The position numbers and the translations under genes were made by a program. From Aurantimonadaceae bacterium (GTDB lineage Bacteria; Pseudomonadota; Alphaproteobacteria; Rhizobiales; Rhizobiaceae): a stretch of 64,000 nt of DNA. The notes under the pieces are model-generated. The model saw nothing but the letters and a program-made list of their open reading frames with translations, made no database searches and was not told the DNA's origin. The number at the start of each line of letters is the position of its first letter. Positions within the stretch are counted from its first letter, which is position 1. The stretch spans positions 45,622 through 109,621 of the forward strand of contig CANJKV010000001.1 in the NCBI GenBank assembly GCA_947474855.1, in the 5' to 3' direction. This document shows, in pieces, positions 30,601 to 41,236 of this stretch.

Positions 30601-33600
30601 GCCTCGCCGTTGGCGACGTCGTCCGGCGAGGGGGACGTCGCAGGATCGAGGGCCTCGGCCACCAGCCGGTCGAGACCGCGAAGATCGCCGGCCGGTTGCG
30701 GCACCGGCAGGGGCGCGTTGGTCTCGCGCCTGCCGTCGTAGAGTAGCGCGAAGTCGGCGATGGCGAGGGCATATTCGCGGGCATCGACCTGCAGGGGATC
30801 GCCGGCGACCTGCTTGGCCGGGTCGCCGAGCCTCGGCCGGTCCCCCGGCTGCTCCAGCGCGTTGTCCTTGTAGGTGAAGACGTTTGCACGCGCGCCGACG
30901 AGGCGTTCGGACTCTTCGGTAGCGAGCGTCGGCACCGGGGGCGACGCGCCCTGCGCGGTCGCCGGGCCGGCGACGCAGAGCTCGGGCGGCGCGGCCTCCT
31001 CGCCCGGTCGCGGCAGCGGGCAGACGACGTGCGTCGACGGCTCGATCAGGAGCGCGGAGTAGAACCCGTGCTGCTGGATGTTGGAGGGTCCGAAGTGATC
31101 GTGGGTGAACACGGTACGCAAGGTGCGGTCGGCGACCTGCGCTCCCTCGCCCGCGCGCCCGACGAGGCCCTCGTAGCTGAGGATCGGGTCGGCGAACCAG
31201 CGCTGCACGGTGGTCTGGAAATACTGGATGTTCTCCGGCAGGAACCGGTCCAGCTTGTGGACCGTCTCGATCATCCGGGCGGCGCATTGCGCGTCGGTGC
31301 GCTCGGCGATGTCGTCGATGGAGGACGGATCCTCCCCGTCCCGCTTCGTCGCCCGGCCGCGCGAGTGGCAGATCCGGGCCAGGACTTCCTGCGGCGAGAA
31401 GGTGCCATCCTCGTAGTTGAAGCCGTTGCCCGAGCCGTCCGACGAGGTGACGTCGAACTTCACGAGGTGGATATGCTGGCCGATCGTGTCGGTCGGAACC
31501 TTCATCTGGAAGTCGTCGAGCTTCAGCGCCTTGGCCGTTTCGTTCGTGTGCTGGACCTCGATGCACTCTCCGGAAAAGGCGCGGAAGTAGAAGGGTTCGG
31601 CGGTGGCGGTGGAGCGCCCCTTGGTGGCACCGGCCTGCGAAGACAGGACGTTGATCCGTCCCTGCGGATCGTGCCAGCCGGCGCGGTTGACCACGAGATC
31701 GACGTCGACTGCCGAGACCTTGAAGCGGCGGAAACCCAGAAGCCCCGGATCGGGCACCATCCTGACCTCGGCCGCGCGCAGCGGATCGGCGATCTCGGCG
31801 AAGGCTTGCGGATCTCGGGCCCAGGAACCCGTCGCGGCGTCGAAGCGGCGGAAGGGACTGCCTGCCATCACGCTCGGCGCGCCGCACGGATCGGCGAAGG
31901 GAGCACCGGGCGCGGGCGGCGCGCCGTTCACCGGAAAGAAGGCGCGGGTCGGCGGCATCGCGGGCGGGCTCGGGCGGGGCCGCAGAGGCGCAGAGCCGGC
32001 AGCCGCGACGGGCGCGGGCATCGCTGCCAAAACGCCGGCGGTCGGGACGTCGTAGGCACCCGCGTTGGCGTCGGGCGCGGCCACGACCGCGCCGTGGGCA
32101 TCGCGCAGCTTCACCGCCGCACCGTCGTGGTGGAAGCGCATGGCGGATCGTTCGAGGCGGGTGCCGGCATGGGGCAGCAGTTCCAGCCGCAGCTCGCCGA
32201 ACTCCGACGTCATGTCCCCGAGCGCCAGCATGCGCTCGATCGGCACCACGGGGTCTTCGCCCGCCTCGAAGCGCTCGCGCTGCTCGTCGGTAGCCGCGCC
32301 CGGGAGGGACCGCCCCGCCGTCACGACGTGGCGCGGAAGCCCGCCGTCGAGGCGCGGCCGGCCGAGCGCCGCGGCGAGGTTCGGCTCCAGCGCGTTCGCC
32401 GCCTCGGCCATGTCGAGCGGCGGCTGCGGCGTGCGATGGCCGGGCACGCCGGGAATATAGAACGGATAGCCCGGCATGGCCGTGCCGGGACCCTCGGTGT
32501 CGGCATAGGTCGGCAGGAGCGGTAGGCCGTTCGCGGGCAGCGGGACGAGCCCGGGGATTGGCGTTCCCAAATCCTGACGTGCGGCGCCGGGCTCGCGCCA
32601 TTCGCCCTGCGGGCCGACGCTGCCTTCCCGCCGCGGCGTCGTCGCGCCCGCCAGGATCTCGGCCTGCGTCTGCTTGCCGCGCGGCTCGACGGAAAGCGAC
32701 GGCTCGACCTGCCCGTCCGGCAGGAGGCGCGTGCCGTCCTCCAGAACGTCGTGGACGCGCCAGAGCGCCCACATGCCTTGCGCGAAGTGCGGGTAGAGGT
32801 GGCAATGGAAGATCGCGTCGCCCGGCGTGCGGTTGCGATTGCCCGTGCCGAGCGATGCCCAGTAGCCCTTCGGTTCGGGGAGGCTGCCGTCCGGCTGGCG
32901 CGGCGCGAAGCGGTCGAGCCCGCCCTGGTAGATCCTGTAGGTCAGACCCTGCTGCGGGGCGATGGTCTGGCTGTCGAGATAGGCCCCCCGGCCGGAGTCG
33001 TTGCCCGCGAACCATTGATGGCTGTGCAGGTGGAAGACGTGGGTTTCCTTGCCCGCGTGGAGGTTGCGAAAGACCACCTTGTCGTTGAGGTAGGAGTGGT
33101 GGACGTTCGAGGGATCGTCGGGAAAGACTTCGAGAAGCGCCGGGTCGCCGTTCGCCCAGCTTTCCAGGAAGAACTCCTCGTATAGGCATTCGGCGCACTG
33201 TCCGGCTGGGCCGATGCCCAGCCGGTTGGCCAGCACGGCCGCGCCGACCCCGCTTGAGCCGTAGTTGATCGCGAAACCGTCCCGCACGCCGGCGAGCTGA
33301 CCGTAGCGGCCGAGCGCCTTCAGGTCGTCGGCGTAGAAGGTCTTCAGCTCGTCGTGGAAGATGACGGTGAACTCGCGAAAGGGTGCGGCCGCTTCGCGCG
33401 CCAGGCGCCGTTCGCGCAAGCTCGCCTCCGTCCGGGCCACGGGAAGCGGCTCGGCCTCAGTCTCCGGAACGACGATGGCGTTGAGGTCGGAATGAACGAT
33501 CTCAAAGACCGGCGCGGTCTCGCCGGCGTCGATGCAGGGCCGGAGCATGGCGAGAACCGGAACGTCCTGCACGCCGCAGTCGAAGCCTCGGCCGGCCCGC

Positions 33601-34625
33601 GCCGCGTCGCGGCTGTCTGGCACAGCCGCGAAGTAGTCAACCGTGCCTTGCCGCGCGTGGCGCACCGGCCCTTCCGATTTTGGCCAGACGCGATCGAAGG
33701 CGGCGGGCGAGACCTGGCTGCGGAAGGCCTGCGCACCGGCCCGCTCGACGATGAGCGCGCCGAAGAGGCCATGGATCAGCGAGCCGCCGTCCGCCTCTCC
33801 GCCGGCCGGCGCGGCATAGCTCGACACGAGATGCGTGCCTTCGGTCGGCAGGCGCCAGCGGCAGGTGAAGCTTGCGCCGGGTGCGACCGCGCCGGTGCCG
33901 ACGCAGGCCGGATGGATCTCGCTCCCGACAGGCACCGGTTCGAGGCCGGGAATGACGAAGGACAGGTTGCGCGTCAGCGGCCAATCCGTCCCGTAGCCGT
34001 TGGCGGCCACGGCCTCGTCGCCGTCCGCCTCGACCGTCCGACACTGCTCCGCGAAGGCGGCGCCCACCTCGTCACGCAGGGCGACGGAGCCTGCGCCCGC
34101 GTCCTCGCAGAAGCCCAGTCCAGGCTCGCCGTCGGTTGCGGAAGGCGGCAGCGCGGTGCTTGTCAGCCCCGGCTGGTCGGGCCGCAGGAGGTTGGTGACC
34201 GTCACTTCGAGCGTGTCGCCGACATTGGCGCGCAGGACCAGCGGACGCGGACGCAAGCAGTCGCGAAGCCGGACCTCGCCGGGTTCGAGCGGCCCGGTTC
34301 CGCCTTCGGCGCCGGTCATCTCGCCGCAGGCCTCAGCGTCGGGCCCCTCGCCGCTTCCGGCATCGAGGGCCGACACGTTGCGCTTGAGCGCGAAGATCAT
34401 GCCGTAGGGATTGAAGGAGCCGAAGCGGTTGTAGACGATGAGGTGATCGAGGGCGACGACGTCGGCGTGGACGATGCGGCCCACCTCCTGAGCACCCGCC
34501 TCGCCGGCCGAAAGGCCGCCGCTCGCCGTGAGCAGGAGCGCCGAGAGCGCCATGGCGATCCGCGGCGGCCGGGCCGAACCCGATCGGCACCGCTGCGACG
34601 GAGCGAGACGAACAACGTCGAGCAT
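27588..34625 (-). CDS. Giant (2345 aa) secreted multicopper oxidase, putative MnxG/McoA/MofA-type Mn(II) oxidase
   Basis: Signal peptide MALSALLLTASGGLSAGEAGAQ; four MCO copper motifs: ETHVFHLHSHQW (HxxHxH), FHCHLYPHFAQGM (HCHxxxHxxxxM), GQHIHLVKFD (HxH), THDHFGPSNIQQHGFYSALLIEP (HxH). Confidence 0.85.
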   Translation of the reverse strand: MLDVVRLAPSQRCRSGSARPPRIAMALSALLLTASGGLSAGEAGAQEVGRIVHADVVALDHLIVYNRFGSFNPYGMIFALKRNVSALDAGSGEGPDAEACGEMTGAEGGTGPLEPGEVRLRDCLRPRPLVLRANVGDTLEVTVTNLLRPDQPGLTSTALPPSATDGEPGLGFCEDAGAGSVALRDEVGAAFAEQCRTVEADGDEAVAANGYGTDWPLTRNLSFVIPGLEPVPVGSEIHPACVGTGAVAPGASFTCRWRLPTEGTHLVSSYAAPAGGEADGGSLIHGLFGALIVERAGAQAFRSQVSPAAFDRVWPKSEGPVRHARQGTVDYFAAVPDSRDAARAGRGFDCGVQDVPVLAMLRPCIDAGETAPVFEIVHSDLNAIVVPETEAEPLPVARTEASLRERRLAREAAAPFREFTVIFHDELKTFYADDLKALGRYGQLAGVRDGFAINYGSSGVGAAVLANRLGIGPAGQCAECLYEEFFLESWANGDPALLEVFPDDPSNVHHSYLNDKVVFRNLHAGKETHVFHLHSHQWFAGNDSGRGAYLDSQTIAPQQGLTYRIYQGGLDRFAPRQPDGSLPEPKGYWASLGTGNRNRTPGDAIFHCHLYPHFAQGMWALWRVHDVLEDGTRLLPDGQVEPSLSVEPRGKQTQAEILAGATTPRREGSVGPQGEWREPGAARQDLGTPIPGLVPLPANGLPLLPTYADTEGPGTAMPGYPFYIPGVPGHRTPQPPLDMAEAANALEPNLAAALGRPRLDGGLPRHVVTAGRSLPGAATDEQRERFEAGEDPVVPIERMLALGDMTSEFGELRLELLPHAGTRLERSAMRFHHDGAAVKLRDAHGAVVAAPDANAGAYDVPTAGVLAAMPAPVAAAGSAPLRPRPSPPAMPPTRAFFPVNGAPPAPGAPFADPCGAPSVMAGSPFRRFDAATGSWARDPQAFAEIADPLRAAEVRMVPDPGLLGFRRFKVSAVDVDLVVNRAGWHDPQGRINVLSSQAGATKGRSTATAEPFYFRAFSGECIEVQHTNETAKALKLDDFQMKVPTDTIGQHIHLVKFDVTSSDGSGNGFNYEDGTFSPQEVLARICHSRGRATKRDGEDPSSIDDIAERTDAQCAARMIETVHKLDRFLPENIQYFQTTVQRWFADPILSYEGLVGRAGEGAQVADRTLRTVFTHDHFGPSNIQQHGFYSALLIEPSTHVVCPLPRPGEEAAPPELCVAGPATAQGASPPVPTLATEESERLVGARANVFTYKDNALEQPGDRPRLGDPAKQVAGDPLQVDAREYALAIADFALLYDGRRETNAPLPVPQPAGDLRGLDRLVAEALDPATSPSPDDVANGEAAPALDLALRGTPLSPSEARVTELAERWREIRREHGRPIAPPARPEAISADHHDPYLVNYRGEPIPLRVGGDRNGLPPPFAASPCGPAGAPSLSPSDNRSIVRQRGGEAGDMANIFRSDLHGDPCTPVLEALSGERLVVRLIQGAQEVQHIFTVEGRTIRRNVDQPFPAERHESERSGPRSRSTACLESPFGRSGRPGEFPGWSVGGYENQPFWNDMETFVAGCDNPLGFVAAHEVGISEHFEFGSLVASGVNNQGASFAPAIGSNGSNDGRGASSLVASVPDGRPSLDLLYHFGSTDALWNGAWGLIRTYDGPGEADAATCLSTPPRTGDEFERCLDPVAAGSAVGRRLVPLPVLRRQWRATTSGAPVPATPTIAPTVPAETSSLKAWCPLDGDRVPVIAAAVRAGEVLPKDDFAVPGTIYGAGPRQNGLFDPDGLMLVPLSLADLGLDRAPLNLAPYYDGGSGMGLYEAFANRQDATLAGLDARAIRAIIRRKLDAAIRPGDDAATQAAKRATIFGMPFVLRVAAGDCADLLLINALSATGAIWDQPGDALMPPIVPLNVDRRQTGGSFELVPSRHVALSLPLTTPMLRPGGLQAVGVNEARAVPPGGSSRPFWTVTRYFAGFAWASENRLDQLLDPGSGSGLDAALRAAAGLGAGEAMRVVLRSSEENGCATQKQITVFGLVLCVYDIPEEQTGFVQRALDAFFAEPGRADRVFVSIPYAFGALPIRSLGDIVSHGVHGLSGTLVVEPKGSTPTGSSAERFTWRHAPAALVPVPAVTVVGDPGDATHVPEAILRERVLLWQDGLNLWRRASAVAALPGWSGRPLPDCVVCDDSYDRGEQGVDYRSAPFRLRIAGTGGADAAFGTRGYPDRGDGDDLNAVEFAPDFLARRFASPQTRPLASPEIAARPQEEIAVRIALPQGRARQRAFVSTGFGYDDLMPGFGSGHSALLGPGKAMTAFGCAPQASGEYLWRDGPQHIFAAGVWGYLAVSPNAPGEATPCKP

Positions 34626-34934
34626 AGGCCCTCACACGGAGATCGTGCGTGCCATGCGGTGTCCGCCCCATTTGCCGAGGCGGCGCGCACAAGCTTCACG
34701 CACTGGACGACGTTAGGGAAGGCAAGTCCTTGATACTCGAGCAGATCGTGGAACGTCGACGCGATCCCGATCACGCTCGCAACAGACACTCAGACTCTGG
34801 CAACAACGTCCCGCGAAGCGGACACGACTCATCCGACCGGGCACGATCTACATGCTCATCATGCCTACTATACATAGAATTTATTTGGCATCAACATGCG
34901 CAGCGAGCATCGGCCGTCGACCGGAGACCGTAGG

Positions 34935-36704
34935 ATGGGTATTCTCGCGAGTGGACGCTATCGAGGCCAGTTCGATGGCGGGCAAACCATGATCCTGCGC
35001 TGCGAACGGGATGCCGCGAGCGGCGGACTGGCGCGGATCAGCGGCGACGTCGCGGAGCCCGACGCAGCGATCTACTCATTCGTATCGGACCCGCCCGGCA
35101 ACGCCGGCTTTCCATCCGAGGGGGCCGACGGATTCCTGCGGTTCTCGGCCGAAACGGTGAGCCGGACGGGCGCGAACGCTTTTCGCATCACGCTCGATCT
35201 GCTGCCGCGCGAGGCTGGGCAGGTCGACGTCAGGCTGGTCAGTCCCCTGGCCGTCATGAACGGCAGCCTGTCCTTCGTCGACAGCCTGTTCCGCAGCCTC
35301 GTCCTGCGCGTCGACGTCTGGCCCGGCGTGGTCCCGCGCGAGCCGGTCGACAACGGTTCCGAGTGCGGGCGCCAGATCGTGTCCGCCTTGGCCGCGGCAG
35401 GCATCGCGGCGACGATCGAGCCCGGGGTCGCGCCAGATCCCGCGGCGACGCCGCGGCGGATGGAGTTCCGCGACCTTCATGCCTGGCTGCGCAATCTCCC
35501 GCCGACGTCTCTCAGCAACGGCGACTTTTTCGTCAGCCTGCTACTCGGCAGCAGCCTGGCCGGGGGTACCGGCAAGCACACGCAAGGCATGATGTACGAG
35601 ACCTTCGGCGAGCGGGCTCGCCAGGGCGTCGCCGTCTTCCTCGACCACTCGGCCTTCGGAACGCCGAACGAGACCGTCTGGCACCGCGAGTTCGTCTTCT
35701 CCGTGCTGCACGAGATCGGGCACGCCCTGAACCTTCCCCATGCTTGGCTCGCCGAGCCTCCGGGACCATCCGCCCTGTCCTGGATGACCTATCCCGACCG
35801 ATATCCCGGCGGCATCGCCCCCTTCTGGACGGCCTTCGAGCCGGGCTGCTTCGGCGAGACCGAACTGCCCTACCTGCGTCACGCCTATCACTGCGACATC
35901 GCACCGGGGCAGAGCCACTTCGACGAGCGCGCTTGGCCCGGCTTCGTGCGGGGCGGCGGCAGCGACCTGACGAGCGCGCGCCGATCATCATCCGCCGGAT
36001 TGGCGATCGCGCCGCTGAAGCCGCACTACGCCCTGGGCGAGCCGATCTTCCTTCGCGCCGAAATCCGGAACACGGGCGCGCGGTGGCTGTCCTTCGTCGA
36101 CGCTCTCGACCCGAGCGACGGATGGCTCGACGTCGTCGTCACGACGCCGGACGGGAGCCGGCGCAGCTTCGTTCCACCAGCTCGCCTGTGTCAGACGCCA
36201 CGCCGCCGGCGCCTGGAGCCCGGTGCCTGCAAGCCGTTCGACGGCATCCTTCTCAGCTTCTCGCAGGACGGACCGCTGTTCGAGGAACCGGGACTCTACC
36301 GGATCGAGGCGCGCTTCGACGGACTGCAGAACGGGCCGCTTCTCGCCGCCACCGAGATTCGCATCCTGTACCCGACGCGAAACGAGGAGCTGTTCGCGCG
36401 GGCGCTGTTCGCCGACGCCGCTCTGTGCCGTGCCATCTGGCTGCGCCATCCCCTATCCGAGAAGCAGGCCTGGGCGGGCATGATGGACAAGCACGCACAC
36501 CTTCTGCCGACGGACGCCGACAACACCACGAGCGCCTATCTGCACTACGTCGCAGCTCAGGGCTGGCTGAAGCCGCACCGCGAGGGCGTCGACGGCCAGG
36601 ACTGCGGCATCAGCCGCGGCAAAGCCAAGGCGCACCTGCAGGCAGTCGAGCCGGCCAACCTTCCGCAGAGCGTCGGCCGATTGCGAGCGCGGCTCGCGCG
36701 GTGA
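34935..36704 (+). CDS. Uncharacterised protein with metzincin-like HExxH zinc protease motif
   Basis: EFVFSVLHEIGHALNLPHAW; about 589 aa; no obvious Sec signal peptide. Confidence 0.65.
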   Translation: MGILASGRYRGQFDGGQTMILRCERDAASGGLARISGDVAEPDAAIYSFVSDPPGNAGFPSEGADGFLRFSAETVSRTGANAFRITLDLLPREAGQVDVRLVSPLAVMNGSLSFVDSLFRSLVLRVDVWPGVVPREPVDNGSECGRQIVSALAAAGIAATIEPGVAPDPAATPRRMEFRDLHAWLRNLPPTSLSNGDFFVSLLLGSSLAGGTGKHTQGMMYETFGERARQGVAVFLDHSAFGTPNETVWHREFVFSVLHEIGHALNLPHAWLAEPPGPSALSWMTYPDRYPGGIAPFWTAFEPGCFGETELPYLRHAYHCDIAPGQSHFDERAWPGFVRGGGSDLTSARRSSSAGLAIAPLKPHYALGEPIFLRAEIRNTGARWLSFVDALDPSDGWLDVVVTTPDGSRRSFVPPARLCQTPRRRRLEPGACKPFDGILLSFSQDGPLFEEPGLYRIEARFDGLQNGPLLAATEIRILYPTRNEELFARALFADAALCRAIWLRHPLSEKQAWAGMMDKHAHLLPTDADNTTSAYLHYVAAQGWLKPHREGVDGQDCGISRGKAKAHLQAVEPANLPQSVGRLRARLAR

Positions 36705-36714
36705 CCGGGACGCC

Positions 36715-37335
36715 TCAACGACCGACGTGACAGCAGACTCGCGCGAGAGCGGCCCGGAGGTTCGCCAGGATGATCACGGCGCCGACAGCGGCGACCGTCA
36801 TCAGCATCTCGATCGAGAAGGGCGTGCCGTAGCGCGCCTCGGTGATCGCCCGCCGGGCGACGGGCACGAGGCGAATAGCCAGCGCGAGCAGGAAGGCGTC
36901 TCGCTCCATACCGGGCACGGCATGGCCGAAGACGTAGGCCGCGACGAGCGCGGCGCCGCAGGCGGCGGTCAGGCGCGCCTTGCGGGTCTTCCACCAGGCG
37001 GCTCCGCCTCCGTTTTCCGCGTGGGAATGCAGATGCCCGTGGGCGGACGCCCATTCGTTATGTCCGCGATGGTCACGGCCGACATGCGAGGCTGTTGCCG
37101 ATCCGGGTCCGACGGCGGCCGGCGCGATGCCGTAGCCGAGGTTCCTCACCTGCCGCTCCAGCGCGCCAGCATCGGGGGAGGAAACATGGGTGACCGTCAT
37201 CGTCTCCGTGGAGACCGAAACCGAGACGTCCTCCAGGCCGGGAAACAGTCTGACGGCCGTACCAACCTTCGCAGCGCAGGACGCGCAATCCATGCGGGAT
37301 AGATGGTAGCGGGAACGATCGAGAGCGGCGCTCAT
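36715..37335 (-). pseudogene. 5' remnant of a heavy-metal-translocating P-type ATPase (truncated)
   Basis: HMA domain YHLSRMDCASCAAKVGTAV, His-rich linker, first TM segments and ARYGTPFSIEMLMTVAAVGAVII, then homology stops with a short tail LANLRAALARVCCHVGR*; no phosphorylation (DKTGT) or ATP-binding domain nearby. Confidence 0.8.
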
Positions 37336-37492
37336 GGGACAAGTCCTCGTTTGTCCCGCTATCGCCACGTCCTCCAGCGACTAGAGGATCAAGCGCTTGG
37401 TCGATCACGGCTCCTTGAACATCTCGCCGGCTCGAGCAGCCTCGCCCGGTCGGCTCGCCGCGGCCTCGTCGGCGTGAAGGAAGCAGCCGGTC

Positions 37493-38092
37493 TCATCGAA
37501 CGCTGCCGACGAGAAGGTCGCGAATGTCTTCGATCGTGACCCAGCGTCCGGCATGAGCCTCGGACTGGCGCTTCAGGTAGGTGTAGGGCGTCAGCTCCCA
37601 GGCGAGGACCCGATCCTCGAGGTTGTCGAGGATGAAGTCGCCCTGGTCGGTGCGCAGAGTCAGGACCGCGTGGCCGTCGCCGTTGCTCTGCCGCACGACG
37701 GTGATCAGGAGGGCCGAGGCCGGAACGCCCTCCGTCTCCAGGACCCGCTGCTTGAACAGGACGTAGTCCTCGCAGTCTCCCTCGCTCGTCGGATAGGACC
37801 AGAACTCCGATAGGCCGTGCATCTCCTGATCGGTGCGGGGCTGGATACGGACGTTCGCGAGATAGTTCACGCGCTGCACGGTCTGCCAGAGTTCGGGCGT
37901 CAGCTTCACGATGGCCCGAACGGCGTTGGCCGTGCAGCGCGAGGGCTCGCGGCGGCAGAAGTCGTGGTGGCCGATCGGCTGAGAGGCCGGACCTGTCGTC
38001 GGCATCGGTCTTCCCGCCTGCGCCGAGGTGGCCGTCACGACCCCCAGCGCCGTGAAGACCAGCGCAACCAAGGCACGACGAACCGCTCGCAT
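37493..38092 (-). CDS. Transglutaminase-like cysteine peptidase (BTLCP family)
   Basis: Signal peptide; SEGDCEDYVLFKQRVL (Cys), GDGHAVLTLRTDQGDFILDN (His/Asp). Confidence 0.9.
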   Translation of the reverse strand: MRAVRRALVALVFTALGVVTATSAQAGRPMPTTGPASQPIGHHDFCRREPSRCTANAVRAIVKLTPELWQTVQRVNYLANVRIQPRTDQEMHGLSEFWSYPTSEGDCEDYVLFKQRVLETEGVPASALLITVVRQSNGDGHAVLTLRTDQGDFILDNLEDRVLAWELTPYTYLKRQSEAHAGRWVTIEDIRDLLVGSVR

Positions 38093-38142
38093 CCCCGTCC
38101 CCCGCTCCGTCCCGTCCCCGTCCCGCCGCTCGGTGGCGGTGG

Positions 38143-38158
38143 TTAACGAAAACTTAAC
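38143..38158. promoter_or_regulatory. Candidate CtrA box TTAA-N7-TTAAC
   Basis: TTAACGAAAACTTAAC, matching the alphaproteobacterial CtrA consensus TTAA-N7-TTAAC; about 50 bp upstream of the peptidase start. Confidence 0.6.
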
Positions 38159-38461
38159 GCTGCTGGGCCGTCTCGGACAGGATGGTCTCGGCCATCGTGG
38201 TTAATACCCACAATCTTAAACATTGCCGCGGCCATTGCATCGGAGCGAGCTCCACATCAGCGCGTCGGGCAGCATCGTCGCACCGCCGCAAGCGTCGAGC
38301 GCGTGCGGGATGACGGGCCCGAGCCGGGTGACGGCACTGCCTGAGCGACCACTGACCGGCCGTCGTCGCGCCACCCGGCCGGTCAGGCGCTCGGCCGCAC
38401 CGGCGCGCCCCGCGACAAGGCACGGGCGGCGTCCTCCGGCGCGACGGCGGTCGAAGTCGCG

Positions 38462-41065
<2,604 letters not shown>

Positions 41066-41236
41066 CGATCCCCCTTCGAGGCTGCTTTGCCTTGTCATGA
41101 GTCGGGTGTCCGCCCCCTCTCCGCAGAGGGCCGGCATGTACCACAAATCACATAAAATGCAATTTGCAGCGAGATGCCGCCGCTGCGCCTGCGATTTGGT
41201 CGACCAGAAGCGACGGACGCGGGCGGGGCCTGGCCG

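Noticed and set aside
31029-32525. 498-aa plus-strand ORF
   Set aside because: Antisense to the MCO; no recognisable motifs.
29788-33198. 1136-aa minus-strand ORF, a possible second giant protein
   Set aside because: Out-of-frame reading inside the multicopper oxidase gene; Arg/Ala/Pro-rich low-information translation, while the +2345-aa frame carries all copper motifs.
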